A DNA stretch of 64,000 nucleotides from Niastella soli (GCF_017742245.1 NZ_JAGHKO010000001.1:2075061-2139060), one strand, 5' to 3'; positions 1 to 9,467 are shown, counted from the stretch's first letter. Program-made: numbers and translations. Notes: generated by a model from the letters alone, not told the origin.

Positions 1-591
1 CTGATGAATAAGATGAACAGCAGCATGCAGGAGATCAGGGAAGGCAAATGGATCCGAGATGCCAACCGGGGTATTGAGCTTACCGGAAAAACAGTTGGCA
101 TTATAGGATTTGGTAATACCGGCGGCGCTTTTGCCAAATTGCTTTCCTCGTTCGATGTTACCATTCTGGCCTGCGATAAATATAAATTCGACTTTGCTAA
201 AACTTTTGTACGGGAAGCCAACCTGGAGCAAATTGCCCGTTATGCCGATGTTGTGAGTATGCACCTGCCGTTGACAGAGGAAACATTTCATTACGCCAAT
301 GATGCCTTTTTCAATGCCCTGGAACGTAAGCCATTTTTTTTGAATGCATCACGCGGTAAGGTTCAGGATACTGGAGCTATTATAAGGGCGCTTCAAAATG
401 GTAAAATTGCCGGGGCCGGACTGGATGTGCTCGAAAATGAAAAACTGGAAACTTATACAGCTACCCAAAAAGCGGAGCTGGACTGGTTATTGCAACAGCC
501 TAATGTGTTAATAACACCCCACACTGCGGGGTATAGTCATGAGGCCTTTCTTAAAATGGCTACCGTGGTGGTTGAGAAGCTTGGAATTTAA
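1..591 (+). CDS. D-2-hydroxyacid dehydrogenase (3-phosphoglycerate dehydrogenase-like), C-terminal part
   Basis: The reading frame is open from the left edge, so the gene begins outside the window; an ATG at base 4 is only internal. About 196 residues are visible. They hold the NAD-binding Rossmann motif GFGNTGG and the family catalytic set: Arg in NASRG, Glu in GLDVLENE and His in ITPHTAG. This is the nucleotide-binding half plus the return of the catalytic domain of NAD-dependent 2-hydroxyacid dehydrogenases. SerA-like enzymes oxidise 3-phosphoglycerate for serine synthesis, but the substrate cannot be fixed from this half; no ACT domain follows. Family assignment is firm, substrate is inference. 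Confidence 0.85.
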   Translation: MMNKMNSSMQEIREGKWIRDANRGIELTGKTVGIIGFGNTGGAFAKLLSSFDVTILACDKYKFDFAKTFVREANLEQIARYADVVSMHLPLTEETFHYANDAFFNALERKPFFLNASRGKVQDTGAIIRALQNGKIAGAGLDVLENEKLETYTATQKAELDWLLQQPNVLITPHTAGYSHEAFLKMATVVVEKLGI

Positions 592-682
592 AGGACATAA
601 GGCCAGGGCCTTGCCACATGGGGGGCCAATATTTCCTATTAAAAAATAGAACCTGGGACCTTAATCATTCTGAAAAAAAGTT

Positions 683-690
683 TATTTTTG
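683..690 (+). promoter_or_regulatory. Possible -7 element (TATTTTTG) ahead of greA
   Basis: TATTTTTG fits the Bacteroidota -7 consensus TAnnTTTG. No TTTG or TTG is visible at the -33 spacing, so the call is weak. A start about 7 nt downstream would place the transcript's 5' end just before the 706-740 hairpin. Confidence 0.35.
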
Positions 691-705
691 TTTTATACAG
701 TAGTG

Positions 706-740
706 CAACGCTTCAGCCCTGAGGCGTTGTTCTTTTTTTC
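706..740 (+). terminator. Intrinsic terminator-like hairpin, about 45 nt before greA
   Basis: CAACGCTTCAG (706-716) pairs with CTGAGGCGTTG (719-729) with one G-U pair, followed by TTCTTTTTTTC. It probably ends the upstream dehydrogenase transcript. It also lies between the possible greA -7 element and the greA start, so it could act on greA transcription. Confidence 0.7.
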
Positions 741-786
741 TATTTATAGCAGTAGAGCACCATTTGTTTAAAATAAGGAGGATAAT

Positions 787-1260
787 ATGAGCAGTGTTTT
801 ATACATAACAAAAGAAACGCTTGAGCAAATGAAAGAGGAGTTATTGCGTATGCGTACAGTTGATCGTCCGGCCGCAGCCAGGGCTATTGCTGAAGCACGT
901 GAAAAAGGTGATTTGAAAGAAAATGCGGAGTATGATGCTGCGAAGGAAGCTCAGGGTATACTGGAAGCCAAAATAAAAAAGCTGGAAAGTGATATAGCCA
1001 GTGTGCGTATACTTGATACCGAAAATGTAGATACAAGTAAAGTATCTATACTTACCAAAGTGACCATCCTCAATCTTGCTACCAAGAAGAAGATCACCTA
1101 TACTATTGTTTCTGAAAAAGAAGCTGACCTGAAACAAGGAAAAATTTCCGTTACCTCTCCCATAGGTCAGGGCCTGCTTGGCAAAGTGGTAGGCGATGTG
1201 ACAGAAGTTACCGTGCCTGCCGGTGTTCTGAAATTTCAAATTGAAGAAATTACTGTTTAA
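787..1260 (+). CDS. greA: Transcription elongation factor GreA
   Basis: 157 residues, the usual GreA length. GreA binds the RNA polymerase secondary channel and stimulates cleavage of backtracked RNA. The N-terminal half is the antiparallel coiled coil, with the conserved EAREKGDLKENAEYDAAKE segment carrying the acidic tip residues (around residues 36-54). The C-terminal half is the FKBP-like domain with SPIGQGLLGK. The start is supported by AAGGAGG six bases upstream, a rare clear Shine-Dalgarno in this window. The HIT gene follows after 17 bases, so the two are probably co-transcribed. Confidence 0.97.
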   Translation: MSSVLYITKETLEQMKEELLRMRTVDRPAAARAIAEAREKGDLKENAEYDAAKEAQGILEAKIKKLESDIASVRILDTENVDTSKVSILTKVTILNLATKKKITYTIVSEKEADLKQGKISVTSPIGQGLLGKVVGDVTEVTVPAGVLKFQIEEITV

Positions 1261-1277
1261 GCAAAATCTACCGGGCT

Positions 1278-1667
1278 ATGACTATTTTTTCTAAGATCAT
1301 TGCCGGTGACATCCCGGCTTATAAAATAGCAGAAGATGATCAGTTCTTCGCATTCCTCGATATATTTCCATTGGTAGAAGGCCATGTGCTGGTGGTGCCA
1401 AAGCTGGAAATAGATAAGTTTTTTGATGTGCCCGACGATTACCTGAGCCGGATACTGGTGTTTTCCAAACCCATTGCAAAGGCTATTGAAAAGGCGTTCC
1501 CCTGTAACCGCGTAGGGCTCGCCGTGGTGGGGCTTGAAGTGCCGCATGCCCATTTACATCTGGTGCCTATTAATGGGATTGATGATCTGAATTTTACCAG
1601 GGGAAAATTGAAACTCTCACCTGAACAGTTAAAAGCTGCACAAGAAAAAATACTGGCTAATTTGTAA
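1278..1667 (+). CDS. HIT family (histidine triad) nucleotide-binding protein
   Basis: 129 residues. The histidine triad HAHLH is at residues 90-94 (PHAHLHLVP), with the N-terminal IFSKIIAGDIPAYKI segment typical of HINT-type proteins. These are small cytosolic purine nucleotide phosphoramidases or hydrolases acting on AMP-linked substrates. Seventeen bases downstream of greA, an arrangement I recall from other Bacteroidota. The exact physiological substrate is unknown. Confidence 0.92.
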   Translation: MTIFSKIIAGDIPAYKIAEDDQFFAFLDIFPLVEGHVLVVPKLEIDKFFDVPDDYLSRILVFSKPIAKAIEKAFPCNRVGLAVVGLEVPHAHLHLVPINGIDDLNFTRGKLKLSPEQLKAAQEKILANL

Positions 1668-1724
1668 GAAGCTGGCAAGCCGCCTGGGTCAAGGGTACGG
1701 CGGACAAATAGGCAATGGGCAATG

Positions 1725-1786
1725 AATTTTTGGCGGCGCAAGACAGTTATTAGACTCAACAGTCGCGAGTCCACTCACCACTCACT
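1725..1786. repeat. Copy of a dispersed intergenic repeat ending in heptads
   Basis: The stretch GGCGCAAGACAGTTATTAG followed by CAACAGTCGCGAGTCC resembles 32609-32650 and, inverted, 42700-42740. It ends with CACTCAC twice in tandem (1772-1785). It lies between two convergent genes and has no coding potential that I can support. Confidence 0.6.
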
Positions 1787-2357
1787 ATTTCAGCTGTATC
1801 CTATCCGGATTCTTAGCTATAAAGTCTTCCCAACCCTTTAGTTTTTTACCCGCTGTTTTAAGCATGGGATTATCCTGAAAGTGATGACAAACTGCCACTG
1901 CCAGGGCATCGGAAGCATCCAGGTATTTAATATCGGTATTATGTTGAATGTTTAAAATGCGCTGCAGCATTTGCCATACCTGATCTTTTCCCGCATTGCC
2001 ATTACCGGTAATGGACTGTTTTATTTTTTTGGGAGAATACTCCACCACCTCCAGTCCCGCATTCATGGCAGCTGCAATAGCTACCCCCTGCGCCCTGCCT
2101 AATTTCAGCATACTTTGTACGTTCTTCCCAAAAAACGGGGCTTCAATAGCAAAGCTCGTAGGCTTATATTGCTTAATGATCTCACTTATTTTTTGATGAA
2201 TGAGTTGCAGGCGTTCGTAATTGTCTTTACGGGCGTTTAATTTCAACGTACTCATCTCCAGCAGTTTTATTTTTTGCTGGGAAACAACAATAATGCTGTA
2301 TCCCATAAACAAGGTGCCGGGATCTATACCAAGAATTATTTTAGAAGGTGTTTGCAA
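1785..2357 (-). CDS. ruvC: Crossover junction endodeoxyribonuclease RuvC
   Basis: 190 residues, close to the usual length. RuvC is the Holliday-junction resolvase acting with the RuvAB branch-migration complex. The RNase H-like fold starts with ILGIDPGTLFMGYS, whose Asp12 is a catalytic acid; further acids are in FAIEAPFF and in DASDALAVAVCHH near the C-terminus. The first codons overlap the upstream end of the divergent membrane-protein reading frame. ruvB lies 14.6 kb away in this window, so the ruv genes are not one operon here. Confidence 0.95.
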   Translation of the reverse strand: MQTPSKIILGIDPGTLFMGYSIIVVSQQKIKLLEMSTLKLNARKDNYERLQLIHQKISEIIKQYKPTSFAIEAPFFGKNVQSMLKLGRAQGVAIAAAMNAGLEVVEYSPKKIKQSITGNGNAGKDQVWQMLQRILNIQHNTDIKYLDASDALAVAVCHHFQDNPMLKTAGKKLKGWEDFIAKNPDRIQLK

Positions 2358-2395
2358 GGAGGCTGTGGATTGGATTACTTTGTGAACTTATTTTG

Positions 2396-3391
2396 GTGAC
2401 GTTGAACAAAAATATTAAAATTCTTCTCAACTATGTGATAGGCCCGCTGGTGTTTTGCGTGCTTTGCTGGTCTATTTATACGCAATTATTACGGCAGCAA
2501 AACTGGCAGGTGTCATTACAACATGCCTGGCAGGCAATTACAGGCCCTGACGCATGGAAGTTGCTGTTAGCAGTTATACTCATTTTTGCCAATTATGGGT
2601 TGGAAGCACGTAAATGGCAAATTGTAGTAAAACAGGTACAACAAACATCTTTTGCACAGGCATACAAAGCTGTGTTAACAGGAACAACTTTAGCATTTTT
2701 TACCCCCAACCGCATAGGGGAATACATGGGACGCGTATTATATCTAGGTGAAGGCAAACGAATACAGGCAATTTCGCTTACTATTGTATGCAGTATGGGT
2801 CAATTGCTGGTTACCTGGATCGCAGGAATTGGCGGACTTTTATATTTGATGACCTATGGTAATACCCAATTGCTTCATACGTTTGCAGGCCCCTGGATGA
2901 AGATGGTGTTATATTTTACATTGGGTGCTGCAACAGTTTTAACATTATTTTATTTTCGTTTAGCAGGCCTGGTAAGATGGGTGGAAAAGATATCCTGGTT
3001 ACAAAAGCCTGTTGCTTATATACGGGTTTTAGAAAGCCTTAACGCAACCATCTTAATTCGAATTTTGTCTTTATCTGTACTTAGATACAGTGTTTTTTTA
3101 GGACAATATTACCTGCTGTTCAATGTGTTTGATGTGCATATAACTGCTGCTCAGGTGGCAGGTGCTGTAAGTGTTATTTTCCTGATCTTATCAATAGTGC
3201 CATCTTTAGCTGTTATTACCGATTTAGGGGTGCGATGGAAAGTCGGCATTGAAGTGGTACAACTTTTTGATAGCAATATCTCGGGAATACTGGCAACCTC
3301 CCTGGGAATTTGGATCATTAACCTGGTAGTTCCGGCTTTGATAGGAAGTTTGCTAATTTTAGGGATTAAAGTGTTTAATAATAGAAAATAA
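2396..3391 (+). CDS. Flippase-like membrane protein (lysylphosphatidylglycerol synthase TM-region / UPF0104 family)
   Basis: About 331 residues with 7-8 hydrophobic segments. It carries FFTPNRIGEYMGRVLYL (family signature T-P-x-R-x-G-E), matching the integral membrane domain seen in MprF and in stand-alone UPF0104 proteins. There is no soluble aminoacyl-transferase domain, so it should not make lysyl-PG; a lipid-flipping or envelope role is inference. The frame is open back to 2348, overlapping ruvC. I prefer the GTG at 2396 (then LNKNIKILLNY) because the upstream residues look unlike the family; TTG 2402 is another option. Confidence 0.75.
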   Translation: MTLNKNIKILLNYVIGPLVFCVLCWSIYTQLLRQQNWQVSLQHAWQAITGPDAWKLLLAVILIFANYGLEARKWQIVVKQVQQTSFAQAYKAVLTGTTLAFFTPNRIGEYMGRVLYLGEGKRIQAISLTIVCSMGQLLVTWIAGIGGLLYLMTYGNTQLLHTFAGPWMKMVLYFTLGAATVLTLFYFRLAGLVRWVEKISWLQKPVAYIRVLESLNATILIRILSLSVLRYSVFLGQYYLLFNVFDVHITAAQVAGAVSVIFLILSIVPSLAVITDLGVRWKVGIEVVQLFDSNISGILATSLGIWIINLVVPALIGSLLILGIKVFNNRK

Positions 3392-3444
3392 TATACCGGC
3401 CCGGACGTCAACCTTATTAATTGGATTTAATTGAATAGCGTTAC

Positions 3445-4239
3445 ATGAAAGCAAACCGACCACTCGTTTTCCTGCTGCTTATAATTGTTAGTTTTCCGCT
3501 GAAAGCCGGGGATGGCTTTTGCGAAATTCGTAACTCGGCCTTTTCTGTAGGTGAGCAAATCACCCTGAAAGTGTTTTATACGGTAGTTGGCGCCTACTTC
3601 GGGGCAGGCGAAGCCAACTTCAATACTACCCTTGAAAAAGTGAATGGTAAACCGGTTTATCATATCGTAGGAGATGGCAAAAGCTATACTTTTTATGATA
3701 ACTTCTTCAAGGTGCGGGATAAATACGAGACTTATATCGATACAGCAACCCTGCAACCTTACCGGTTTATTCGTAATGTGTATGAGGGTGGCTATAAAAA
3801 GTATGAGAATGTAACCTTCAATAAAAACACCAATTCGGCGGTAACCAACCAGGGTGTTTACAAAGTGCCTGAATGTGTGCAGGATGTATTAAGTGCTGTA
3901 TACTATTCCCGCAACATTGAGTTCAATAAGCTGAAGGTTAACGATAAGATCAATTTCTCCATGTTCCTTGATAATGAAGTATATGAAATGTATATTCGTT
4001 ATCTGGGTAAGGAAACCATTAAAACCAAGTATGGGAAGTTCAGGGCTATAAAATTCAAACCGCTCCTCATTAAGGGGACTATTTTTGAAGGTGGGGAAAA
4101 AATGACTGTTTGGGTGAGCGATGACAAAAACCATATCCCCATTCGTATAGAAAGTCCCATTTCTGTGGGAAGCGTAAAGATTGACATGATCAGCTACCGC
4201 AATTTGCGTTATCCATTAACATCCCTTATTAGCTTGTAA
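3445..4239 (+). CDS. DUF3108 domain-containing secreted protein
   Basis: 264 residues. Residues 1-21 form a Sec signal peptide. The rest matches DUF3108, recognised from the GEQITLKVFYTVVGAYFGAGEA opening and the pattern in which a variable is traced as YRFIRNVYEGGYKKYENVTF. Such proteins are predicted beta-rich periplasmic or outer-membrane-associated proteins of unknown function. It begins 53 bases after the flippase-like gene on the same strand and is followed by a strong terminator, so both may form one unit. Confidence 0.8.
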   Translation: MKANRPLVFLLLIIVSFPLKAGDGFCEIRNSAFSVGEQITLKVFYTVVGAYFGAGEANFNTTLEKVNGKPVYHIVGDGKSYTFYDNFFKVRDKYETYIDTATLQPYRFIRNVYEGGYKKYENVTFNKNTNSAVTNQGVYKVPECVQDVLSAVYYSRNIEFNKLKVNDKINFSMFLDNEVYEMYIRYLGKETIKTKYGKFRAIKFKPLLIKGTIFEGGEKMTVWVSDDKNHIPIRIESPISVGSVKIDMISYRNLRYPLTSLISL

Positions 4240-4880
4240 TAAGACGTCTTCTGTGGGTAAATGCCGATAGATCAATTATTTACGGATCCTTTTAGGACCG
4301 TCTGAGGCGTAATTTGCTGACATTATTACCAGCTGATTTACAAATAAAGTTCTCGATGTAAGCTTTACATATTTTAAACAAATAGGGTGCCCCCGACGAT
4401 TCCGTCGGGGGCTTTTTCTTTTCAATCTCTTTTTGGGCTTTTTTAGAAAATGCAAAAATGTGGATCGGATATCGGTTCTCTTATTTTACTGCTACAGGGA
4501 TGGAGAAATTTAAAAAATAGCCAATTAGGCAATAAAGAAGATTTAGGAAGACTAAAATTAAAAAAAGTCAAAAAATGAGAAATTTCAGGATTGGTATGAC
4601 GAATAGTAAAAATAGCATATGTGACTTTGACCCTGCCCAGATTTGCGTCTCAATCACATGTTCATTTTATGAACGACAAATACGACTAAAGCGATAATTA
4701 CGACAGGCGTATTTTTTAGATATTTTACCTGTTATTATAACGGTAACCTTTATGGATAGTCTTTTTAAAATCAGCTGAGGGGAGAGTAAAATTAAATAAA
4801 AATGGCCAGAAAAACTCCAGCCTATTTTAATAATTATTAAGTATTTATAGTGTCGAAAACTTGTTAACCGGTCAACTCAC
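4240..4880. other. Intergenic spacer, AT-rich, no gene seen
   Basis: About 640 bases between a plus-strand gene and the end of a minus-strand gene. Apart from the terminator at 4389-4420 I see no ORF with a convincing start, no tRNA-like fold and no repeat shared with other spacers. The part from 4440 to 4860 is strongly AT-rich. Confidence 0.5.
4389..4420 (+). terminator. Strong intrinsic terminator
   Basis: GCCCCCGACG (4389-4398) pairs perfectly with CGTCGGGGGC (4403-4412) around a 4-nt ATTC loop and is followed by TTTTTCTTTT. It lies 150 bases after the DUF3108 gene. Confidence 0.92.
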
Positions 4881-5720
4881 TTACAATTCCGACAACTTAA
4901 ACAAATCCTTATGACGTACCCCTTTATCTGTTTGTTGCAACGAGCAACATTCATTTATAGGATCGTGCTCGAAAAATAAAATGTAATTGCTCTCCGCGGC
5001 TTCGGTAAGGAATTTCTTTTTTTCCTGCAGGGTTGTAAGCGGGAACATATCGTAAGCCATTACGTAAGGAATGGGCAGGTGGGCAACTGCTGGTAACAGA
5101 TCAGCTGCGTACACTATGGTATGTCCTTTATAACTGATCTGTGGCAACATCATGGCCTCTGTATGGCCATAGGCAAACCGAACTTTCATGGTATCGGAAA
5201 AGTCAATGCCATCAGTAGGTTCAACAAATTTTAATTGTCCGCTTTCCTGGATGGGTAAAATGTTTTCTTTTAAAAAGGAAGCTTTTTCGCGCTCGTTTGG
5301 AAGAGTAGCTGCTTCCCAGTGCCGCAAGTTGCTCCAGTAAGTTGCGTTCTTAAATGCAGGAAGCAGTTTGTCGCCCGAACGAATGATGCTGCCACCACAA
5401 TGATCAAAATGCAGGTGGGTAAGAAACACATCAGTGATATCATCAGGGGTGAAACCATATTTTGCCAGCGACTTGTTTAATGTATCATCGCCATTCAGAT
5501 AATAGTGGCTCATGAATTTTGCATCCTGTTTATCACCAATACCATTATCGATTAATATCAGCCGGTTTTCTTCCTGGACCAACATACTGCGCATAGCCCA
5601 GTTGCAAAGGTTGTTATCATCGGCCGGGTTTAATTTATTCCAGATCGATTTGGGAACAACACCAAACATGGCACCGCCATCTAATCTAAAATAACCGGTA
5701 TTAATTGAATATAGTTGCAT
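4881..5720 (-). CDS. MBL-fold metallo-hydrolase
   Basis: 279 residues. The zinc motif HxHxDH is present as THLHFDHCGG, followed by further ligands: His in AYGHTEAM, Asp in YAADLLP and His in FEHDP. The layout resembles the lactonase/AHL-lactonase-like branch of the metallo-beta-lactamase fold. Cytosolic, because no signal peptide is seen. The substrate is not predictable. It lies downstream of the MFS permease on the same strand with a 74-base gap. Confidence 0.85.
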   Translation of the reverse strand: MQLYSINTGYFRLDGGAMFGVVPKSIWNKLNPADDNNLCNWAMRSMLVQEENRLILIDNGIGDKQDAKFMSHYYLNGDDTLNKSLAKYGFTPDDITDVFLTHLHFDHCGGSIIRSGDKLLPAFKNATYWSNLRHWEAATLPNEREKASFLKENILPIQESGQLKFVEPTDGIDFSDTMKVRFAYGHTEAMMLPQISYKGHTIVYAADLLPAVAHLPIPYVMAYDMFPLTTLQEKKKFLTEAAESNYILFFEHDPINECCSLQQTDKGVRHKDLFKLSEL

Positions 5721-5794
5721 AATGTTATTTTATAGTTGAATCGGTTAAGGGGTATGAGCCATACGTAGCAAGCTTCAAGCCAAACCTTGCTGTC

Positions 5795-7171
5795 TTATGC
5801 TTCGTTGCCTTGTTGCCTGTTCTGAGATAATCGTTTGGCTTTACGCATGGTTAGTCCCAACCAAACAAAACCCACCATAAAAAATACCATCAGGGCCAGT
5901 ACTGAATTACGCATGCCGCCAAATTTTATGGTGCGTTCTTCAATAAACGCAAACGTGAACATACCCATTACAAGGGCTATTTTTTCTGTAACATCATAAA
6001 AGCTGAAGAACGAAGCTGTATCTTTTGTATCGGGCATCAGGTTTGAATAAGTGGAGCGGCTCAGCGATTGAATACCGCCCATTACCAGCCCTACAGTAGC
6101 GCCCAGGATGTAAAATTGAATATCGGTATAGGTATAGTAAGCGCCAATACAGGCGCCGATCCATATCAGCACGCAAGCCATCAGGGTTTGAATATTGCCA
6201 AACCGCTCCGAAGCCCGTGAAATGAGAATAGCGCCGGGGATGGCCACCAGTTGAATGATCATGATGGTGATAATAAGCTTATCGGTAGGCAGGTGCAGCT
6301 CCTTGGCGCCAAACTGGGTGGCTGCCAGAAACACAGTTTGTATACCCGCGCTGTACCAGAAGAAAGATACCAGGAACATTTTGAGTACCGGCATATGTTT
6401 CAGCTGGCTCCATACTTTCTTAAGCTCAAGAAAGCCATTGGTAAATACATTTTTGCGTTCATGCCGTTCTTTAACGGTGCTGATGGGCAAATAACGAAAA
6501 GAGATCTGGGCAAAACCAAACCACCACAAACCTACCAGCACAAACGAAACACGGGGTGGCATGAAATCTTTTGCATAATCTGAATGAAACCCAAATAGGT
6601 GAGGGAAGAACACCATGATAAAGCAAAGTACCTGTAAGATCACACTGCCAATATACCCCCAGGTATAACCCCGGGCGCTGATGCGGTCGCGCAAGCGATG
6701 CGGCACCAGGTCGGGCAGGAAGGAGTTATAAAATACAAGACTGGCCCAAAAACCGATACAGGCAAACACCATGCAAAAAATACCTACATCTAAACTGCGC
6801 TGCGAAAGCGTGGTGCCTCCACCAGCCAGCGGTTGCGGCGCAAAGAAATATAACAGGCAACAGAAGATAGAACCCATGGTGCAGAAGAAGCGCATAAAAT
6901 TCCGCTTGTTGCCCCGGTAATCGGCAATAGACGTGAGTATGGGCGACATCAGGGCCACAACAATAAAAGCAGCACCCAATGCATAATTATATAAAGCGGT
7001 ATTCACAAACTTCCGGCCAAGGAATTCCACCTCATTATCGGGTAACCGGTTTTTGGTGATGGCTTCATAATAAGCCGGAAATATGGTAGAGGTTATAACA
7101 AGGTTATAAGCAGAGTTTGCCCAGTCGTACATACACCAGGCATTGATTACTTTGCGGGGAGCGATCTGCAT
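5795..7171 (-). CDS. MFS permease of the UMF1 / Atg22-like family
   Basis: 458 residues with about 11-12 hydrophobic segments. It opens with INAWCMYDWANSAYNLVI, the family signature (WxxYDWANSAY) of the UMF1 group related to vacuolar effluxer Atg22. SRSTYSNLMPDTKDTASFFSFYDVTEK towards the C-terminus is also typical. Substrates of bacterial members are not established; amino-acid efflux is only suggested by the eukaryotic relatives. It sits 121 bases after uppP. Confidence 0.88.
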   Translation of the reverse strand: MQIAPRKVINAWCMYDWANSAYNLVITSTIFPAYYEAITKNRLPDNEVEFLGRKFVNTALYNYALGAAFIVVALMSPILTSIADYRGNKRNFMRFFCTMGSIFCCLLYFFAPQPLAGGGTTLSQRSLDVGIFCMVFACIGFWASLVFYNSFLPDLVPHRLRDRISARGYTWGYIGSVILQVLCFIMVFFPHLFGFHSDYAKDFMPPRVSFVLVGLWWFGFAQISFRYLPISTVKERHERKNVFTNGFLELKKVWSQLKHMPVLKMFLVSFFWYSAGIQTVFLAATQFGAKELHLPTDKLIITIMIIQLVAIPGAILISRASERFGNIQTLMACVLIWIGACIGAYYTYTDIQFYILGATVGLVMGGIQSLSRSTYSNLMPDTKDTASFFSFYDVTEKIALVMGMFTFAFIEERTIKFGGMRNSVLALMVFFMVGFVWLGLTMRKAKRLSQNRQQGNEA

Positions 7172-7292
7172 GTTAAAGGGTTTAGCGGTAAGGTTGTAGG
7201 TGCTGGATTTGAAGTGAATGTTACAAGGTACAGAGCCTGCCTCGCCTTAGCGGGGGTACAGGTTTCAAGGACCCTGTAACCTGTATGGTATT

Positions 7293-8093
7293 CTATTTTC
7301 CTATAATACCGGTATAAAACAGGATAATCAGCGTCAGGCCTACAATGATGCGGTACCAGCCAAACAGGCGGAAACCGTGTTTCTGCAAATAAGTAATAAA
7401 GAACTTTATGGCAAGTATAGCCACAACAAAGGCGATACCACAGCCTAATAACAGCGTACCCATGTTACTACTATTAGTAAGTACTTCAGGTTGTTCTTTA
7501 TACATTTTGTACAGGCTATAAACTGTTGCTGCCAGCATAGTGGGCACAGCCAGAAAGAATGAGAATTCAGCGGCCAGCCGGCGACTTAATTTTTGTTGCA
7601 TTCCACCAATGATGGTAGCGGCACTTCTGCTTAAACCGGGGAATAAGATAGACAGTACCTGGTAGCAACCTATAATAAACCCTTTTTTAACGGTGATGTT
7701 GTCTTCTCTGTCTATCGTTGGTTTTTGAAACCATTTATCAACAAACAACAACACAAAGCCACCCAGTAACATAATTACTGCAATGATCATTGGTTTCTCC
7801 AGCATGGCATCAATGTGTTTTTTAAACAGCGCGCCAAAAACAAGGGCTGGTATAATGGCAATGATCAGTTTTATATAAAATGAGATCTTCTTAAAATCGA
7901 AGAACTTGCGCCAGTACAATACAACTACAGACAGAATTGCGCCAAACTGTATTACAATTTCAAACAGTTCAACAAAAGCGCCATGATCGCCCATAATAGC
8001 AGAGGCAATGGCCATGTGTCCGGTGGAAGAAATGGGTAAGAATTCCGTAATGCCTTCTATGATGGCGATGATGATGGCGTGTAATGTGCTCAT
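7293..8093 (-). CDS. uppP: Undecaprenyl-diphosphatase UppP (BacA)
   Basis: 266 residues, the standard length. The enzyme dephosphorylates undecaprenyl diphosphate, recycling the lipid carrier for peptidoglycan and other wall polymers. The two signature stretches are present: EGITEFLPISSTGHM near residues 13-27 and PGLSRSAATIIGG near 150, which form the catalytic Glu and Ser/Arg motifs of the BacA family. Several membrane segments. It belongs to the ftsX-DUF3098-uppP cluster. Confidence 0.96.
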   Translation of the reverse strand: MSTLHAIIIAIIEGITEFLPISSTGHMAIASAIMGDHGAFVELFEIVIQFGAILSVVVLYWRKFFDFKKISFYIKLIIAIIPALVFGALFKKHIDAMLEKPMIIAVIMLLGGFVLLFVDKWFQKPTIDREDNITVKKGFIIGCYQVLSILFPGLSRSAATIIGGMQQKLSRRLAAEFSFFLAVPTMLAATVYSLYKMYKEQPEVLTNSSNMGTLLLGCGIAFVVAILAIKFFITYLQKHGFRLFGWYRIIVGLTLIILFYTGIIGK

Positions 8094-8204
8094 TTCTGGT
8101 ATTTATAAATAATAAATAGCAAGTATATAAAATAAAGAAGCGATACCATTACAGCATCGCCCTTATAACGTAGTGTTAACTTAGCTTATCAACATATAAA
8201 CGGA

Positions 8205-8459
8205 TCAGCTATTCTTCGGCTTTTTAAAGATGGCATACACTTCAACGCCCAGGCCCAATAAAATGAGAATGGGAGCGATAGTGATACGACGAACACTGTA
8301 TACTTCATTTTCCTTGAAAACATTCGGGTCATCGCTTTTACCACCGGCCATTAAAATAATGCCTATGGCTACCAGGATAATACCTGCGATCATCCAGGTG
8401 TAATTTTCTTTAGTAAACAGGCTGGTAGCAGGTGCTGACGGTTTGTTTGTGTCCTTCAT
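8205..8459 (-). CDS. DUF3098 small membrane protein
   Basis: 84 residues with two transmembrane helices (about 22-42 and 60-78) and a short loop GGKSDDPNVFKENEVYSVRR between them. This matches DUF3098, a Bacteroidota-specific family that, as far as I recall, sits regularly between ftsX and uppP. Its constant place beside ftsX suggests a divisome or envelope role, but no function is known. 111 bases after the uppP side and 81 bases from ftsX. Confidence 0.85.
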   Translation of the reverse strand: MKDTNKPSAPATSLFTKENYTWMIAGIILVAIGIILMAGGKSDDPNVFKENEVYSVRRITIAPILILLGLGVEVYAIFKKPKNS

Positions 8460-8540
8460 TGGGCCAATTATTAGGTGCGCAATATAGGTAATTTATGAAT
8501 TTCGAATTATGAATAATAATTCGGTCTTCGGCGTTCGATT

Positions 8541-9416
8541 TTAATAGAGTTCGTCCAGTTTCATTTTCAGGTACTTTACCACGCTGCGGTAGGTACTGAA
8601 CAGGGAAATACTGATCCCAAGCACAATCAGGAACACAAACAGCGTGATTACCTTGCTGTTATCGCGCAGGTCGCTCAGATCGGGCAGAAAGTATTCCGAT
8701 AACATCATAAGCCCGTAAATGACGAAAATGGCTACCAGCGCGGCAATGAGGCCATTCAATACGGCCCGCATATTCAGCGGCTTGGCTATAAATCCCCGGG
8801 TAGCACCCACCATTTGCATGGTTTTTATGAGGAAGCGGTTGCTGTACATGGCCAACCTGATCGTATTATCAATAAGTACTATCGAAAGGATGCAGAACAG
8901 GGCTGCCAGGGAGGCAAAAACGATCAGTCCGGCCCGAACTGATGACCCCATTTTTTCCACCACAAAAGCTGGATATTTTACGCTTTCGACCACCAGCTGC
9001 CTTTGCTCCAGATCGGCTTTAATGGCGGCAATGGTATCTTTTTCAACGTACATGCTTTTGAGATTAAAATCAATAGAGGCGGGTAGCGGGTTCTCATCCA
9101 GCAGTTCCTGGAAGTCGGTTTCCCCTTTGGCCATCCACTGCTTTTTGGCGGCTTCCTTGTCTATGTATTCTACGATGTTGGTGTAGGGGCGCGATTTAAT
9201 GTATTGCATCAGGGTATCCACATCTGCCTGGGTAGCACTTCTGCGAAGGTATACCTGCAGTTTAATGTCTTCTTTCAGCTTTTCGGTATAACGGCTGGTA
9301 TTTAATAACAGCCACCCGAAAACGCCCACAAAAAAAAGAACTATGGTAACCCCTAAAATGGCCATGAAGTAAGATGGTTTGGAACGCTTGGCCGATGCTT
9401 TTCCGAATTGCGCCAT
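8541..9416 (-). CDS. ftsX: Cell division protein FtsX (permease-like)
   Basis: 291 residues. FtsX partners the ATPase FtsE and activates periplasmic peptidoglycan hydrolases during division. Layout: TM1 around 17-38, an extracellular domain to about residue 160, then three more TM helices in the C-terminal FtsX/MacB domain, including the MVGATRGFIAKPLNMRAVLNG segment. ftsE is not adjacent, as is common in Bacteroidota. First gene of a minus-strand cluster with DUF3098 and uppP. Confidence 0.93.
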   Translation of the reverse strand: MAQFGKASAKRSKPSYFMAILGVTIVLFFVGVFGWLLLNTSRYTEKLKEDIKLQVYLRRSATQADVDTLMQYIKSRPYTNIVEYIDKEAAKKQWMAKGETDFQELLDENPLPASIDFNLKSMYVEKDTIAAIKADLEQRQLVVESVKYPAFVVEKMGSSVRAGLIVFASLAALFCILSIVLIDNTIRLAMYSNRFLIKTMQMVGATRGFIAKPLNMRAVLNGLIAALVAIFVIYGLMMLSEYFLPDLSDLRDNSKVITLFVFLIVLGISISLFSTYRSVVKYLKMKLDELY

Positions 9417-9459
9417 GAATTATTGTTTTTGAAGGGATAATAATGCCTTGAAAGAGCGG

Positions 9460-9467
9460 CAAAAATA
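9460..9467 (-). promoter_or_regulatory. -7 element of the ftsX promoter
   Basis: CAAAAATA on the plus strand reads TATTTTTG on the minus strand, fitting TAnnTTTG. It would start the transcript about 36 nt before the ftsX ATG. No clear -33 box. Confidence 0.45.
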
